Shown here: positions 4,812-5,083 of the stretch, in pieces | Numbering within the stretch: position 1 is the first letter of the stretch | Layout: each line of letters opens with the position of its first letter | Assembly: GCA_964614375.1 (NCBI GenBank) | Contig: CAZTLI010000407.1 | Span: 1-5,083, forward strand | DNA: 5,083 nt | Reading direction: 5' to 3' | Source: CAZTLI01 sp964614375 | GTDB lineage: Bacteria; Chloroflexota; Anaerolineae; Aggregatilineales; Phototrophicaceae | Position numbers and translations under genes: made by a program | Notes under the pieces: model-generated | The model's database searches: none | The model's input: only the letters and a program-made list of their open reading frames with translations | Told to the model about the DNA's origin: nothing

Positions 4812-5039
4812 ATGTCCATCCGTCATTTGCACATCGCCGTTCTATTATCAACCTGTCTGCTTTATAACACTGTCCGCGCGCAAGATCGTGTTTGCGCGGC
4901 CCGATGGGACAGCATCGCCACGATAATCGAAACCCACATGGCAGAACTCGATGTCGAAGGGACATATATACCGCCCCACGATGCGATTTGGGTTGATATG
5001 TATGCGGCGGTCAATGACGCGACGACGACTTATGGATAA
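4812..5039 (+). CDS. Small secreted protein of unknown function
   Basis: This 75-residue protein has a clear signal peptide: a basic start (MSIRHLH), a hydrophobic core (IAVLLSTCLLY, 8-18) and a signal peptidase I-type site after VRA (21-23). This leaves a mature chain of about 52 residues beginning QDRVCAARWDSIATIIE. LSTC in the core is a poor lipobox (Thr before Cys), so a lipoprotein is less likely. The mature part has one Cys (C28), is acidic and matches no family I recognise. An in-frame ATG at 4797 is possible, but TGAGGT (4798-4803) sits 8 bases before the ATG at 4812, so that start is preferred. The short mature region and lack of a domain leave open that this is a truncated remnant of a longer exported protein. 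Confidence 0.6.
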   Translation: MSIRHLHIAVLLSTCLLYNTVRAQDRVCAARWDSIATIIETHMAELDVEGTYIPPHDAIWVDMYAAVNDATTTYG

Positions 5040-5062
5040 ATGCAAAAAGATGGACATGATGT

Positions 5063-5083
5063 TATGATAGAAGCATGGCAAAA
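5063..5083 (+). promoter_or_regulatory. Possible -10 box and start of the next gene at window edge
   Basis: TATGAT (5063-5068) is a good -10-like hexamer, and the ATG at 5075-5077 (reading MAK to the end of the window) falls about where transcription would start, suggesting a leaderless gene. No Shine-Dalgarno precedes this ATG. An alternative frame from the ATG at 5040, overlapping no other gene, is also open to the edge. Too little sequence is present to decide. Confidence 0.22.

Noticed and set aside
5014..5067. Short 17-codon frame overlapping the end of the exported protein gene
   Set aside because: Very short, no ribosome binding site, and no similarity to a known small protein.

Overview
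The window looks like chromosomal DNA from an uncultured bacterium, most likely a member of the Chloroflexota (Anaerolineae or a relative). This rests on the mix of protein families, the moderate GC content and the metagenome-style assembly gap; no rRNA or other marker gene is present, so the taxonomic call is an inference. No tRNA, rRNA, CRISPR array, transposase or phage gene was seen.

Layout. Positions 1-168 hold the start of a minus-strand gene of unknown function that runs off the left edge. A 430-base divergent intergenic region (169-598) follows, with promoter-like boxes facing both ways and a possible frameshifted small gene. Next on the plus strand is a stand-alone GNAT acetyltransferase (599-1252) that resembles the N-terminal half of YhcX-type GNAT/nitrilase fusion proteins. 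The intergenic region 1253-1521 contains a roughly 150-bp imperfect palindrome that may be a mobile or structured element, followed by a promoter candidate for the next gene. That gene, a mannose-1-phosphate guanylyltransferase (1522-2762), is cut by 100 Ns. The Ns are flanked by two identical 55-bp copies of the same sequence, so the gap is almost certainly an assembly artefact, and collapsing it restores an intact 361-residue protein.

The second half, all on the plus strand, starts with a DNA methyltransferase relic (2852-3215). It keeps the SPPY motif and the AdoMet-binding motif but has lost the central part, including the target-recognition region, and the two remnants are in different frames. 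After 24 bases comes a sucrase/ferredoxin-like [2Fe-2S] protein (3240-4139), closely followed by a PAP2-like membrane protein (4147-4743). A 75-residue orphan protein with a signal peptide (4812-5039) ends the window, and the last bases may hold the start of another gene.

The genes do not form a recognisable pathway. GDP-mannose synthesis and the PAP2-like protein could both serve envelope or glycan metabolism, but nothing in the sequence links them directly. I do not see convincing evidence for a new multi-gene system. The points most worth following up are the collapsed gap, the methyltransferase deletion, the palindromic intergenic element, and the ferredoxin/PAP2-like gene pair.
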